Part shown: positions 1 to 6,065 of the stretch, one piece after another | Numbering within the stretch: the stretch's first letter is position 1 | Layout: each line of letters opens with the position of its first letter | Source: Beijerinckiaceae bacterium | GTDB lineage: Bacteria > Pseudomonadota > Alphaproteobacteria > Rhizobiales > Beijerinckiaceae | Length of the DNA: 10,797 nucleotides | Assembly (NCBI GenBank): GCA_947380915.1 | Contig: CANCSY010000088.1 | Span: forward strand, 1 to 10,797 | Reading direction: 5' to 3' | Notes under the pieces: model-generated | Database searches by the model: none | The model's input: the letters and a program-made list of their open reading frames with translations, nothing else | Told to the model about the DNA's origin: nothing | Made by a program: the position numbers and the translations under genes

Positions 1-1079
1 ATCTTGCGCAACTGCTTGGTGGCTGGCGTCACGATGCCCACGAAATAGGCTTCGCGCATGCGCCTCTGGGCGCGGTGGCTTTTCATGTAACCGCGCGCTC
101 CCGTGTGGAGCATGGTCGCATGGGCCGCCGCCATGGCCAGATCGCCAATGTGCAGTCGAGCCTCCACCACCCGGCGCCAGTAGGGATCGCTGGAATCGAA
201 GGGTGTGGAGGCGAGAAACTGAACTTCACGCTCCAGCGCGGCGAGGTCGCTGGCGAAATCCTCGGGCTGTTGCGCCGTCAGATATTTGTTCACGTGGCCA
301 AGGGGTGTCTTCATCCGTTGCATGATCTCGATGCAATCACGAATGATGCCAATTCCCATGCCCGCTTGCAGAAGAACGAAACCTGCGCGAATTTTCTTCA
401 CGAAGGGCATGGCCGCATGGGCCAGCACCATGTCGTCCGGAATGAAGGCCTTGCGAAACTGCACCCCATAGGTGCCCGTGCCATCCATGGCCAGAAAGGC
501 GTCGCAGGGCAGAAGCTCGACGGCAGGGTCTGCGCAATCGGCGATGAACATCACCTTCTCGCCATCGGGCGTTTCGAAGATGGTGCCGAAGACATGGTCA
601 GGTCCAAGATTCGACACCCATGGCAGGGCGCCATTGACCTCATAGCCGCCTTCGACGCGCTTGCCCTTGAGCTTCAGCTTCTCGATGCCGAAAAAGCTCT
701 TCATGGGATTGGACAGTCCGGTGCCGCCAAGCATTTCGCCATTGGCCACCCGCGCCAGAAGCTTGTCCTTCAGCGCTGCATTATCCGTGTTGGCGACATA
801 CCAGACGAGCGCATCCTGGCACCATGTCATGAAGCCCGTGGAGCCGCAGACCTCGGCCACTTCGCTCATGGCGTCGATGGCGGGATTCAGATCAACGCCC
901 TTCACATCCTCATGGGAAGCGAAGGCGCCCAGTGACCCCAGCTTGCGCATGAAGTCGCCGGGATAGAGCGCCCCGGAGTCGATGGCGTCGACGATGGGTG
1001 GCAGGTCCGCCTGAACCAGTTGGCGGACCTGATCCGTGAGGCTCGTCTCGTCGATGGCTTGCGCAAGGGCTAGGGACAC
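1..1079 (-). CDS. Acyl-CoA dehydrogenase-like flavoprotein, 3' end cut by window
   Basis: Translating the minus strand from a GTG at 1079 gives 359 uninterrupted codons that run off the window, so only a short C-terminal piece is missing if the length is the usual 380-400. The start is chosen because GGAG lies 8 nt before the GTG; the nearby ATG at 1095 is out of frame. The fold is recognised from the helical N-terminal domain, a beta-domain segment VNGALPWVSNLGPDH (148-162) matching the ACAD 'vnGxKxWItN...D' pattern, and the C-terminal helices ending RRMREAYFVGIVTPAT (339-354). Two class features are altered: the flavin-side 'TEPxxGSD' segment reads GGTGLSNPMKS (118-128), and where medium-chain ACADs have YEGT with the catalytic Glu, this protein has VTPAT. 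It may therefore be a dehydrogenase using another base or a DszC-like flavin monooxygenase. It lies downstream of the OsmC gene in an apparent operon. The family is fairly sure, the substrate unknown. Confidence 0.8.
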   Translation of the reverse strand, partial: MSLALAQAIDETSLTDQVRQLVQADLPPIVDAIDSGALYPGDFMRKLGSLGAFASHEDVKGVDLNPAIDAMSEVAEVCGSTGFMTWCQDALVWYVANTDNAALKDKLLARVANGEMLGGTGLSNPMKSFFGIEKLKLKGKRVEGGYEVNGALPWVSNLGPDHVFGTIFETPDGEKVMFIADCADPAVELLPCDAFLAMDGTGTYGVQFRKAFIPDDMVLAHAAMPFVKKIRAGFVLLQAGMGIGIIRDCIEIMQRMKTPLGHVNKYLTAQQPEDFASDLAALEREVQFLASTPFDSSDPYWRRVVEARLHIGDLAMAAAHATMLHTGARGYMKSHRAQRRMREAYFVGIVTPATKQLRK

Positions 1080-1097
1080 GGGCGGCGCTCCATATGG

Positions 1098-1126
1098 CGA
1101 CCAGCCCGGCTCGCGCCGGGCGGTCG
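1098..1126 (-). other. Intercistronic RNA hairpin between the OsmC and ACAD-like genes
   Basis: On the transcribed strand CCCGGC-GCGA-GCCGGG forms a perfect 6-bp stem closed by a GNRA-type tetraloop (1105-1120). It is extended by CGACC/GGTCG across a small 1/2-nt internal loop, giving about 11 base pairs. It fills most of the 53-nt gap and ends about 19 nt before the start codon of the flavoprotein. There is no U-tract, so it looks more like an mRNA processing, stability or attenuation element than a full terminator. Function is inferred only. Confidence 0.5.
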
Positions 1127-1132
1127 TTGCGA

Positions 1133-1672
1133 TCAAAGGGTGATTTCGAGGTTCACGGGCCGGGTGAAGGTGTTGGCCATGGGCGACCACTTTTTCACAT
1201 GGGTGATGAGCGCATCGATCTCGGCCTGCTCGACGCCGTCGCAGACCATGTCCACCTTCACGCGCACATCGGTGAAGCCGACTGGCTTCTCGCTCGTGTC
1301 GCCAGTGCCCCAGACGGCGGTGATGTTGAGGTCGCCTTCCAGCTCCAGTTCCAGCTTGCGCACGGTCCAGCCCCGATGCACCGCATTGGCGTGCAGGCCG
1401 ACAGCGAGGCAGGATCCAAGCGACGCGAGAGAAGCTTCCGAGGGGTTGGGGGCCGTGTCGTCGCCTAGCAGGACCGGGGGCTCGTCCACGATATAGGGCT
1501 CGAGATTGCGCACGTAGTTGAGATGGCGGAAGCGCCCCTCCGCCACGGTCTTGCACTTGAGGGTCTTGATGACCTTCGGGTTGGCCTTGCCGGATTCGAT
1601 GAGCTTTTCGAGCCCGCCCTTGTCGATCGGCGCCAGGCAGCCGGTCAGGACGATGTTGGTTGGTGCGTTCAT
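1133..1672 (-). CDS. OsmC family peroxiredoxin-like protein
   Basis: This 179-residue protein matches the OsmC/Ohr fold. The segment NPSEASLASLGSCLAVGLH (76-94) is the family's 'NPEELLAAAHAACF' helix with the first redox Cys (C88), and the second Cys is in VDMVCDG (C144). Both cysteines are present, as expected for thiol-dependent reduction of organic or fatty-acid hydroperoxides in the cytoplasm. It is longer than E. coli OsmC (about 140), with roughly 40 extra N-terminal residues carrying two further cysteines (C12, C40). The ATG at 1672 is preferred because GGAG lies 8 nt upstream; an in-frame ATG at 1696 would add 8 residues. It is the first gene of a leftward pair with the acyl-CoA dehydrogenase-like gene, and its upstream region carries one of two matching TetR-type operators. 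Substrate unknown; family call strong. Confidence 0.9.
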   Translation of the reverse strand: MNAPTNIVLTGCLAPIDKGGLEKLIESGKANPKVIKTLKCKTVAEGRFRHLNYVRNLEPYIVDEPPVLLGDDTAPNPSEASLASLGSCLAVGLHANAVHRGWTVRKLELELEGDLNITAVWGTGDTSEKPVGFTDVRVKVDMVCDGVEQAEIDALITHVKKWSPMANTFTRPVNLEITL

Positions 1673-1709
1673 GGGTTTTGCTCCGCTGACTGCCATGTCC
1701 GCTCTTCGC

Positions 1710-1723
1710 AGACAGAACGGTCT
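1710..1723. promoter_or_regulatory. Operator 1 (AGAC-N6-GTCT) in front of the OsmC arm
   Basis: AGACAGAACGGTCT is an inverted repeat that matches operator 2 (1840-1853) at 12 of 14 positions. It lies 37 nt upstream of the OsmC start. Directly next to it, on the minus strand, is TATAAC (1729-1724), a plausible -10 box, so bound repressor would sit over the start of transcription. No good -35 was found. The probable ligand is the adjacent TetR protein, by inference from position. Confidence 0.6.
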
Positions 1724-1838
1724 GTTATATGCAGGGCGTGTGCCAGCGCGTGCGGCCTTGATTCCCGAGGGGGTTGGGGTGACGCCCTTGCGCTGGACTA
1801 GGCAGGGCGCCCGATTTACGGGCAGAACGCCAAAGAGG

Positions 1839-1854
1839 TAGACAGATCTGTCTA
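1839..1854. promoter_or_regulatory. Operator 2, perfect 16-bp palindrome in front of tetR
   Basis: TAGACAGATCTGTCTA is a perfect 16-bp palindrome, 42 nt upstream of the chosen TetR start. Its core AGAC-N6-GTCT is the same as operator 1, whose centre is 130 bp away. TetR-family repressors commonly bind such palindromes of 14-20 bp next to their own gene, so autoregulation is the likely role. A weak sigma70-like pair (TTTACG, 18 nt, TAGACA) would overlap the site, but that promoter is not convincing by itself. Confidence 0.7.
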
Positions 1855-1896
1855 GTCGTCAGGCTTCCCGCCGCGACCACGATGGAAGGGGGTACG

Positions 1897-2514
1897 ATGG
1901 ACGCTGTTGCTGTATCGCTTCCCATGGCGGGCCATGGACCTGTTGGTGAAGTTCCCGCGCGCGAACGCCTGATCGAGGCCGCTTCCCGGCTGTTCTGCCG
2001 CTACGGCATCAATGCGGTGGGGGTGGATACGGTAGTGGCCGAGGCCGGGACCGCCAAGGCGACCCTCTACAAGGCCTTTGGCTCCAAGGAGAAGCTGGTG
2101 GAGGCTGTGCTGGAGCGCGAGGGCCGCCAGTGGCGTGACTGGTTCCTGGCGGGGCTCGATGCGGGCGAGGACGCCTCGGTGGACCGCCTGCGGCGCATCT
2201 TCCCCTTGCTGGGGGAATGGTTCGCCCAGGACCGCTTCTATGGCTGCCCTTTCATCAACGCCATTGGCGAGCACGACAAGGCGGAGGACCGGCTGCGCGA
2301 CATCACCATCGCCCACAAGAAGGCCGTGCTGGGCCGGATCGAAAGCCTGGCCCTCGAGGCCGGCGCCGCCGATCCCAACCGGCTGGCCCATCAGCTTGGG
2401 CTGCTGATCGACGGCGCCATTGTCGTGGCCATGATCAGCCGGGACCCCGGCGCCGCCCGTCTGGCGGCCGAGGCGGCCGATAGCCTGTTCGCGGCGCTGG
2501 ACAGGGGCGCGTGA
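1897..2514 (+). CDS. TetR/AcrR family transcriptional repressor
   Basis: This 205-residue protein has the TetR N-terminal DNA-binding domain: RERLIEAASRLFCRYGINAVGVDTV opens it at about residue 22, and the recognition helix region is AEAGTAKATLYKAFGSKEKLVEAVL (48-72). The ligand-binding domain carries FYGCPFINAIGEH (114-126), a motif seen in one group of TetR proteins; C117 could sense thiol-reactive compounds, but this is a guess. The ATG at 1897 is preferred over the in-frame ATG at 1882 because a GGAAGGGGG ribosome-binding site lies just upstream. The gene is divergent from the OsmC/ACAD-like pair, and a matching operator sits in front of each arm, so it very likely represses both directions, including itself. 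The last base of its stop codon is the first base of the methyltransferase ATG, implying translational coupling. Confidence 0.92.
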   Translation: MDAVAVSLPMAGHGPVGEVPARERLIEAASRLFCRYGINAVGVDTVVAEAGTAKATLYKAFGSKEKLVEAVLEREGRQWRDWFLAGLDAGEDASVDRLRRIFPLLGEWFAQDRFYGCPFINAIGEHDKAEDRLRDITIAHKKAVLGRIESLALEAGAADPNRLAHQLGLLIDGAIVVAMISRDPGAARLAAEAADSLFAALDRGA

Positions 2515-3146
2515 TGCAGAGCGCCGACAGGAAGGCCCATTGGGAAGCAGTCTATGAACAGAAGGCAGAGACGCAGGTCAGTTGGTTTCAGGAAAGCCCG
2601 GCGCTCTCCCTTGAGTTGATCACAGCGCTGGCGCCTGCGCCCGACGCCGCCATCATCGATGTGGGCGGCGGCGCCTCGCGGTTGGTCGATGAACTGGTGA
2701 AGCGCTGCTATGGGGACGTAACGGTGCTGGATCTCTCGTCGGCGGCTCTGCGGGCGGCGCAGGCGCGGCTGGGCGGGCAGGCGGCTAAGGTCACCTGGAT
2801 CGCCGCAGACGCGACGGATTGGCGCCCGGTGCGGACCTTTGACCTCTGGCATGACCGCGCCGCCTTCCACTTCCTCACGGAGCCTGTGCAGCGCGCCCGT
2901 TATGTGGAGCGTCTTACCGCAGGATTGAAGCCCGGCGGTCACGCCATCATCGCCACTTTTGCGCTGGATGGCCCCGAGACATGCAGCGGCTTACCCATCA
3001 TGCGCCATGACGCTGCGAGCCTGAAGGAAATGCTTGGGCAGGCTTTCGCGCTGGTCGAGACCCGCGCGCATGGGCATTTGACCCCATGGGGTTCCGTGCA
3101 AAAGTTTCAGTTCAGCATCTTTGGGCGATGCGATGATTGCGCTTGA
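2514..3146 (+). CDS. Class I SAM-dependent methyltransferase
   Basis: The 210-residue product has a Rossmann-like methyltransferase core. Motif I is IIDVGGGASRL (47-57), the acidic residue binding the SAM ribose is in TVLDLS (D73), the adenine-side acidic motif is AADATDW (97-103), and motif IV is FDLWHDRAAFHFL (109-121). The length is typical of small-molecule methyltransferases. The N-terminal HWEAVYEQKAETQVSWFQ (9-26) is a recurring start in uncharacterised bacterial members of this fold. The ATG at 2514 overlaps the stop of the TetR gene (TGATG) and has AGGGG 6 nt upstream; a GTG at 2511 is also in frame. Co-transcription with the regulator suggests it acts on the same compound or pathway as the divergent OsmC and ACAD-like proteins. 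The substrate cannot be read from the sequence. Confidence 0.88.
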   Translation: MQSADRKAHWEAVYEQKAETQVSWFQESPALSLELITALAPAPDAAIIDVGGGASRLVDELVKRCYGDVTVLDLSSAALRAAQARLGGQAAKVTWIAADATDWRPVRTFDLWHDRAAFHFLTEPVQRARYVERLTAGLKPGGHAIIATFALDGPETCSGLPIMRHDAASLKEMLGQAFALVETRAHGHLTPWGSVQKFQFSIFGRCDDCA

Positions 3147-3715
3147 TGACGCAGCGCCCTCGAACCCAGATTGAAGCTTCCGTTTTTTGCTGGTTTGACG
3201 GTCTTGGGTTTTGAAATAGCATCAATTCACGCGCCCCATATCAACAAAGTCCTGATGGGTGTTTCAGTTAAGCATTTAACCACATCCAGCGACTTGGATT
3301 GAAAACAAATCAAGGGAAAGCAATAAGTTTTTCATGAGCAGTTGATGAATACGCGGTAGCTGCTTTCACGCAGCTCTGAAAATCTCAAGGATGGATCATT
3401 GCATGATTAATATCGTGAAAAAGAGATCGCCCTCCAAGGCCTATGTTTATTGTGTCTATATGGATGCGAAGCTTGTTCTCCAAACAAGAAGCGTCGTCGC
3501 CATCGGCCCCTGGTTGAAATTGCAGCGCGCGGCTTGATGATGAAGCAATGCATCGCCTGGAGGGTCGCTGCGCATCTTCCGGCCCGGTTCTTGGTCGCGA
3601 ATAACAATTTACGCAGTACGCGGCGTGTCGCGGTTGAAGACGCTATAGGCAACGCAAGACGCGTGAAGCATGTTCATTGAAATCTGCGGGCGGCAGACTT
3701 CAAAAGCTGCGCCCA
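3147..3715. other. Intergenic stretch with no convincing gene
   Basis: The first 250 bases are AT-richer than the flanking genes and contain a perfect hairpin AGCTGC-TTTCAC-GCAGCT at 3358-3375. A 44-codon ORF beginning ATGATTAAT at 3403 and ending at 3537 (product begins MINIVKKRSPSK) has only a weak ribosome-binding site. A different frame continues with MKQCIAWRVAAHLPARFL after the stop. These pieces may be a decayed gene or chance, and no family was recognised. No clear terminator with a U-tract follows the methyltransferase. Confidence 0.4.
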
Positions 3716-3907
3716 TCAGTGCAGGATCGTCTGCTTCGGCGCTAGTTTCGCGGCGAGCGCTTTGAGGCTGTCATCTATCTGAAGCTTCTGAATGTAGAGG
3801 CGCTCGTAAGCTTCGCCATACCATTCAAGGTCGGCGTGCTTGTACTTCAGATCGTCATGGGGATCCTGACAGACCGGATCGCAGTCATCGCTTTTTTTGG
3901 CAATCAC
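3716..3907 (-). CDS. Small hydrophilic protein of unknown function (63 aa)
   Basis: A GTG at 3907 with GAGGGG 8 nt upstream opens a 63-codon frame; a GTG at 3916 in the same frame would add three residues but sits directly on the ribosome-binding site. The product is hydrophilic and acidic at the N-terminus (KKSDDCDPVCQDPHDDLKYK) and then probably one long helix (HADLEWYGEAYERLYIQKLQ and onward) with spaced hydrophobic residues that could form an amphipathic or coiled-coil helix. It has two Cys in a C-x4-C spacing and no signal peptide or membrane segment. Codon third positions are mostly G or C, as in the surrounding genes, supporting real coding. No family was recognised. It stands alone between the methyltransferase and flagellin genes. 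The alternative is a chance ORF. Confidence 0.45.
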   Translation of the reverse strand: MIAKKSDDCDPVCQDPHDDLKYKHADLEWYGEAYERLYIQKLQIDDSLKALAAKLAPKQTILH

Positions 3908-4258
3908 GGTGCACACCCCTCTACGCTACAAACTCATCTGTCCATAGTTGATCGACTGTCGCAAGTTACAATGGCGGGCATCCTTAATAAGGGGTTCCGC
4001 TTGTGAGTGCTTGTGCTGAAAGCGAACACTGAGAAATCGTCGCCGTTTTTTTTTAAAAATTATTGCCTTGCGCGCCCAATGAGCGACTTTGCCTGCATGA
4101 TTCATTCGCCAGTCTCGCCGTGCCATCGGTGATGAGACGTGATGCAAATGCCGGGAAATGTTCCGTTTAAAGTTTTGGTGACCACGATGTTTGGTTGATG
4201 ATGTCTGAAGACGATATGCGCCTGCTTGTGTGGCTTCGCAAAGCCTTTGCGCCTTGCG
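3908..4258. other. Intergenic region upstream of the small ORF and downstream of flagellin
   Basis: No convincing gene is visible. The stretch contains a palindrome CCTTAATAAGG (3982-3992), and on the minus strand GGAAC directly upstream of it, which resembles the -35 element of alphaproteobacterial EcfG promoters but lacks a good CGTT -10 at the right distance. A T9A5 tract lies around 4045-4060. A second hairpin TTCGCAAGGCG...TTTGCGAA lies just after the flagellin terminator candidate. Confidence 0.35.
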
Positions 4259-4295
4259 AAGGGGCGAGCGGTCAGTTCAACGCCGTTCGCCCCTT
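4259..4295 (-). terminator. Probable terminator of the flagellin gene
   Basis: Beginning 16 nt after the flagellin stop codon, the transcribed strand reads AAGGGGCGA, a 19-nt loop, then TCGCCCCTT: a perfect 9-bp stem. Short complementary CGG/CCG segments lie within the loop. A second stem, CGCAAAG-G-CTTTGCG or an overlapping TTCGCAA/TTGCGAA pairing, follows at once. There is no clear U-tract, so it may act by stabilising the 3' end rather than as a textbook intrinsic terminator. Confidence 0.5.
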
Positions 4296-4311
4296 ATGCC
4301 ATGTTTCCAGC

Positions 4312-5577
4312 TTATTTGAGCAGTTGCAGCACCATCTGCGGCGCCTGGTTGGCCTGGGCGAGCATGGCTTGCGCCGCCTGCTGGATGATGTTGCGCTTGG
4401 CGAGTTCGGTGGTCGCTGTCGAGTAATCAGTATCCTCGATGCGGCTTCGCGACTCCGTGGCTTTGGCCGCGACATTGGACAGGTTGTCGGAGGCGAATTG
4501 TAGGCGGCTGATGATGGCGCCCATGGTGGCGCGTTTGTCGCTCACGGTCTGCAGGGCGGAGTCGATGGCTTGCAGGCCTTTGCTGGCGTTGTTGGCGCTG
4601 GTGATGTCCGTGGCTGCGCCGCCAATGGCGGACAGGTCGCCTTGCACGACGGAGATCTTGGTGTCGGCGACCACCAGCGGCTCCGACGTTGGCGCGGTCG
4701 CGACCAGCGTGCCCGCCGTCGCGGCGCTCGTCGCATTGCCCGTGACTGTGGTGCTGTCGTCGAATGTCCAGCCTGCGCCCAGAGCCGACTTCATCTTGGC
4801 TTCGATGCCCTGGGCGATGGACACGGACATGGGCTGGGTCGTCGCGCCATTGGCGCCGGTCACGCCGTCCACATCGGCTTGCGAGACCTGATACTGAACC
4901 TTCTTGCCAGCAATGGAGGCCTCGAAGGTGACGCCGAGATAATCAGCAGCAGTGTGTCCTGCGGCGGCGATGGTCGTGTCCACGGTGGCGAAGCTCATCG
5001 TGGCGGCGGTGGTCGTTGCGGTCATGGTGGAGGATCCGCCGGCCGCCGTCACGGGATCAGCGATGCCGGTTTGCAGATTGGGGAGCGTGATCGAGATTGT
5101 CTGCCGGGAATTGGCGCCGACCTGGAAGGCGAAGGCGCCGTCCTGCTGGTTGCCGCCCGTGCCATCCAGAATATTGGCGCCGTTCCACTGGGTGTTCTGA
5201 CCGATGCGGTCGAGTTCGTTGCGCAACTGCTGAAACTCGCCATTCAGAAATCCGCGGTCCTTGTCGTTATTGGTGTCGTTGGAAGCCTGCACGGCAAGCT
5301 CGCGCATGCGTTGCAGCATGTTGGTGATCTGTTCGGTGGAACCTTCCGCCGTCTGAATGAGCGAGATGGCGTCATTGGCGTTGCGCACGGCCTGGTTGAG
5401 GCCCTTGATCTGCGAGGTCAGCCTTGTGCTGATGGCGAGCCCTGCGACATCGTCCACGGCGTTGTTGATGCGCTTGCCCGTCGACAATTGCTGCATCACA
5501 GTCGCCAGGCTGCGCGCATTGGTTGTCAGTGACTGTTGAGCGTAGAGCGAACCGGTGTTCGTATTGATGACAGTCAT
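4312..5577 (-). CDS. fliC: Flagellin, the flagellar filament subunit
   Basis: The 421-residue protein is a complete bacterial flagellin, exported by the flagellar type III apparatus and polymerised into the filament. The N-terminal D0/D1 region begins MTVINTNTGSLYAQQSLTTN and includes LSTGKRINNAVDDVAGLAIS (31-50) and the LQRMRELAVQASNDTN helix (88-103). The C-terminal D1/D0 region includes RIEDTDYSTATTELAKRNII and ends PQMVLQLLK. Between about residues 165 and 330 is a Thr/Ala-rich variable domain. Residues Q89, R90, L94 and E114 fall at the same positions as the TLR5-contact residues of Salmonella FliC. GGGAG lies about 7 nt before the ATG. No other flagellar gene (flaF, flbT, other flagellins) is adjacent here. 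The ribosome-binding site lies inside a CTCCCGGGAG self-complementary stretch. Confidence 0.97.
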   Translation of the reverse strand: MTVINTNTGSLYAQQSLTTNARSLATVMQQLSTGKRINNAVDDVAGLAISTRLTSQIKGLNQAVRNANDAISLIQTAEGSTEQITNMLQRMRELAVQASNDTNNDKDRGFLNGEFQQLRNELDRIGQNTQWNGANILDGTGGNQQDGAFAFQVGANSRQTISITLPNLQTGIADPVTAAGGSSTMTATTTAATMSFATVDTTIAAAGHTAADYLGVTFEASIAGKKVQYQVSQADVDGVTGANGATTQPMSVSIAQGIEAKMKSALGAGWTFDDSTTVTGNATSAATAGTLVATAPTSEPLVVADTKISVVQGDLSAIGGAATDITSANNASKGLQAIDSALQTVSDKRATMGAIISRLQFASDNLSNVAAKATESRSRIEDTDYSTATTELAKRNIIQQAAQAMLAQANQAPQMVLQLLK

Positions 5578-5860
5578 GGCCTAACTCCCGGGAGAACCAG
5601 AAAAATCAACGGCGCCGCGCCGCTGATCCGGATTTGCTGCTGTTGCCCGTTGAATGAGAGAACGGTTTTCAGCTTCACCTTTTAAATATAAACCAGACAA
5701 TTATAGAGAAAATACTAAAATAAATTAGTGTTCATTTTGTAAAAATAAGTATTTTTTCTAAGTTGAAAGTAATCGTGTGCTGATGAAAGTTTAATATATA
5801 TTATGGTTTGGTGGTTTTTTGATTTTTTACTTTATTCGTTTGATCAAAATGGGGCTTTTG
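5578..5860 (-). promoter_or_regulatory. Flagellin upstream region, strongly AT-rich
   Basis: The flagellin gene has a long upstream region, of which about 5680-5860 is far richer in A and T than anything else in the window. On the minus strand a perfect TATAAT occurs at 5705-5700, but no good TTGACA is found 16-18 nt before it. Convincing sigma28 (TAAA-N15-GCCGATAA) or sigma54 (TGGCAC-N5-TTGC) elements were not found. A TATAAT at that place would give a leader of about 120 nt. Promoter location is therefore unsettled; the AT-rich block may also bind a nucleoid protein or act as an UP element. Confidence 0.4.
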
Positions 5861-6026
5861 CGGGGGGCGCAGGGCTTGGAGACGGCGCTTGAGGATCAAG
5901 GCCCGCCGTGCGCGATCAGGCATGATGCTGCGGCGCTTGCGGCCTCCATGGCTCGCCTTGATGGCGAAGCCCGGCCGAGCGCATGCAATAGCCGCCATTC
6001 AGGAGAGCTGCGAGATCGCGAGCTGT

Positions 6027-6055
6027 GGGGCGCTCAGGAAAGCGCGGCGCGCCCC
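6027..6055 (-). terminator. Hairpin just after the EF-hand gene
   Basis: GGGGCGC and GCGCCCC form a perfect 7-bp GC stem with a 15-nt loop, beginning 10 nt after the stop codon of the EF-hand gene. No U-tract follows on the transcribed strand. A second imperfect stem (AGCT-GCGA-GA-TCGC-GAGCT, about 6007-6025) lies next to it. The remaining stretch 5861-6006 shows no convincing gene. Confidence 0.4.
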
Positions 6056-6065
6056 GCCATACCGA

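Noticed and set aside
75..935. 286-codon open frame on the plus strand
   Set aside because: It is the antisense shadow of the ACAD-like gene: low-complexity His/Gly/Ala composition, no recognisable domain, while the minus strand gives a clear ACAD-type protein.
3982..3997. EcfG-type stress promoter (GGAAC) before the small ORF
   Set aside because: GGAAC is present on the minus strand, but the sequence 16-17 nt later is CCGC or CGCC rather than CGTT, so the match is too poor to call.
4570..5532. 320-codon plus-strand frame antisense to flagellin
   Set aside because: Gly/Arg/His-rich sequence caused by the codon bias of the flagellin gene; no family features.
5801..5998. 65-codon basic minus-strand frame upstream of flagellin
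   Set aside because: No ribosome-binding site, very basic low-information product that runs into the AT-rich block; chance is the simpler explanation.
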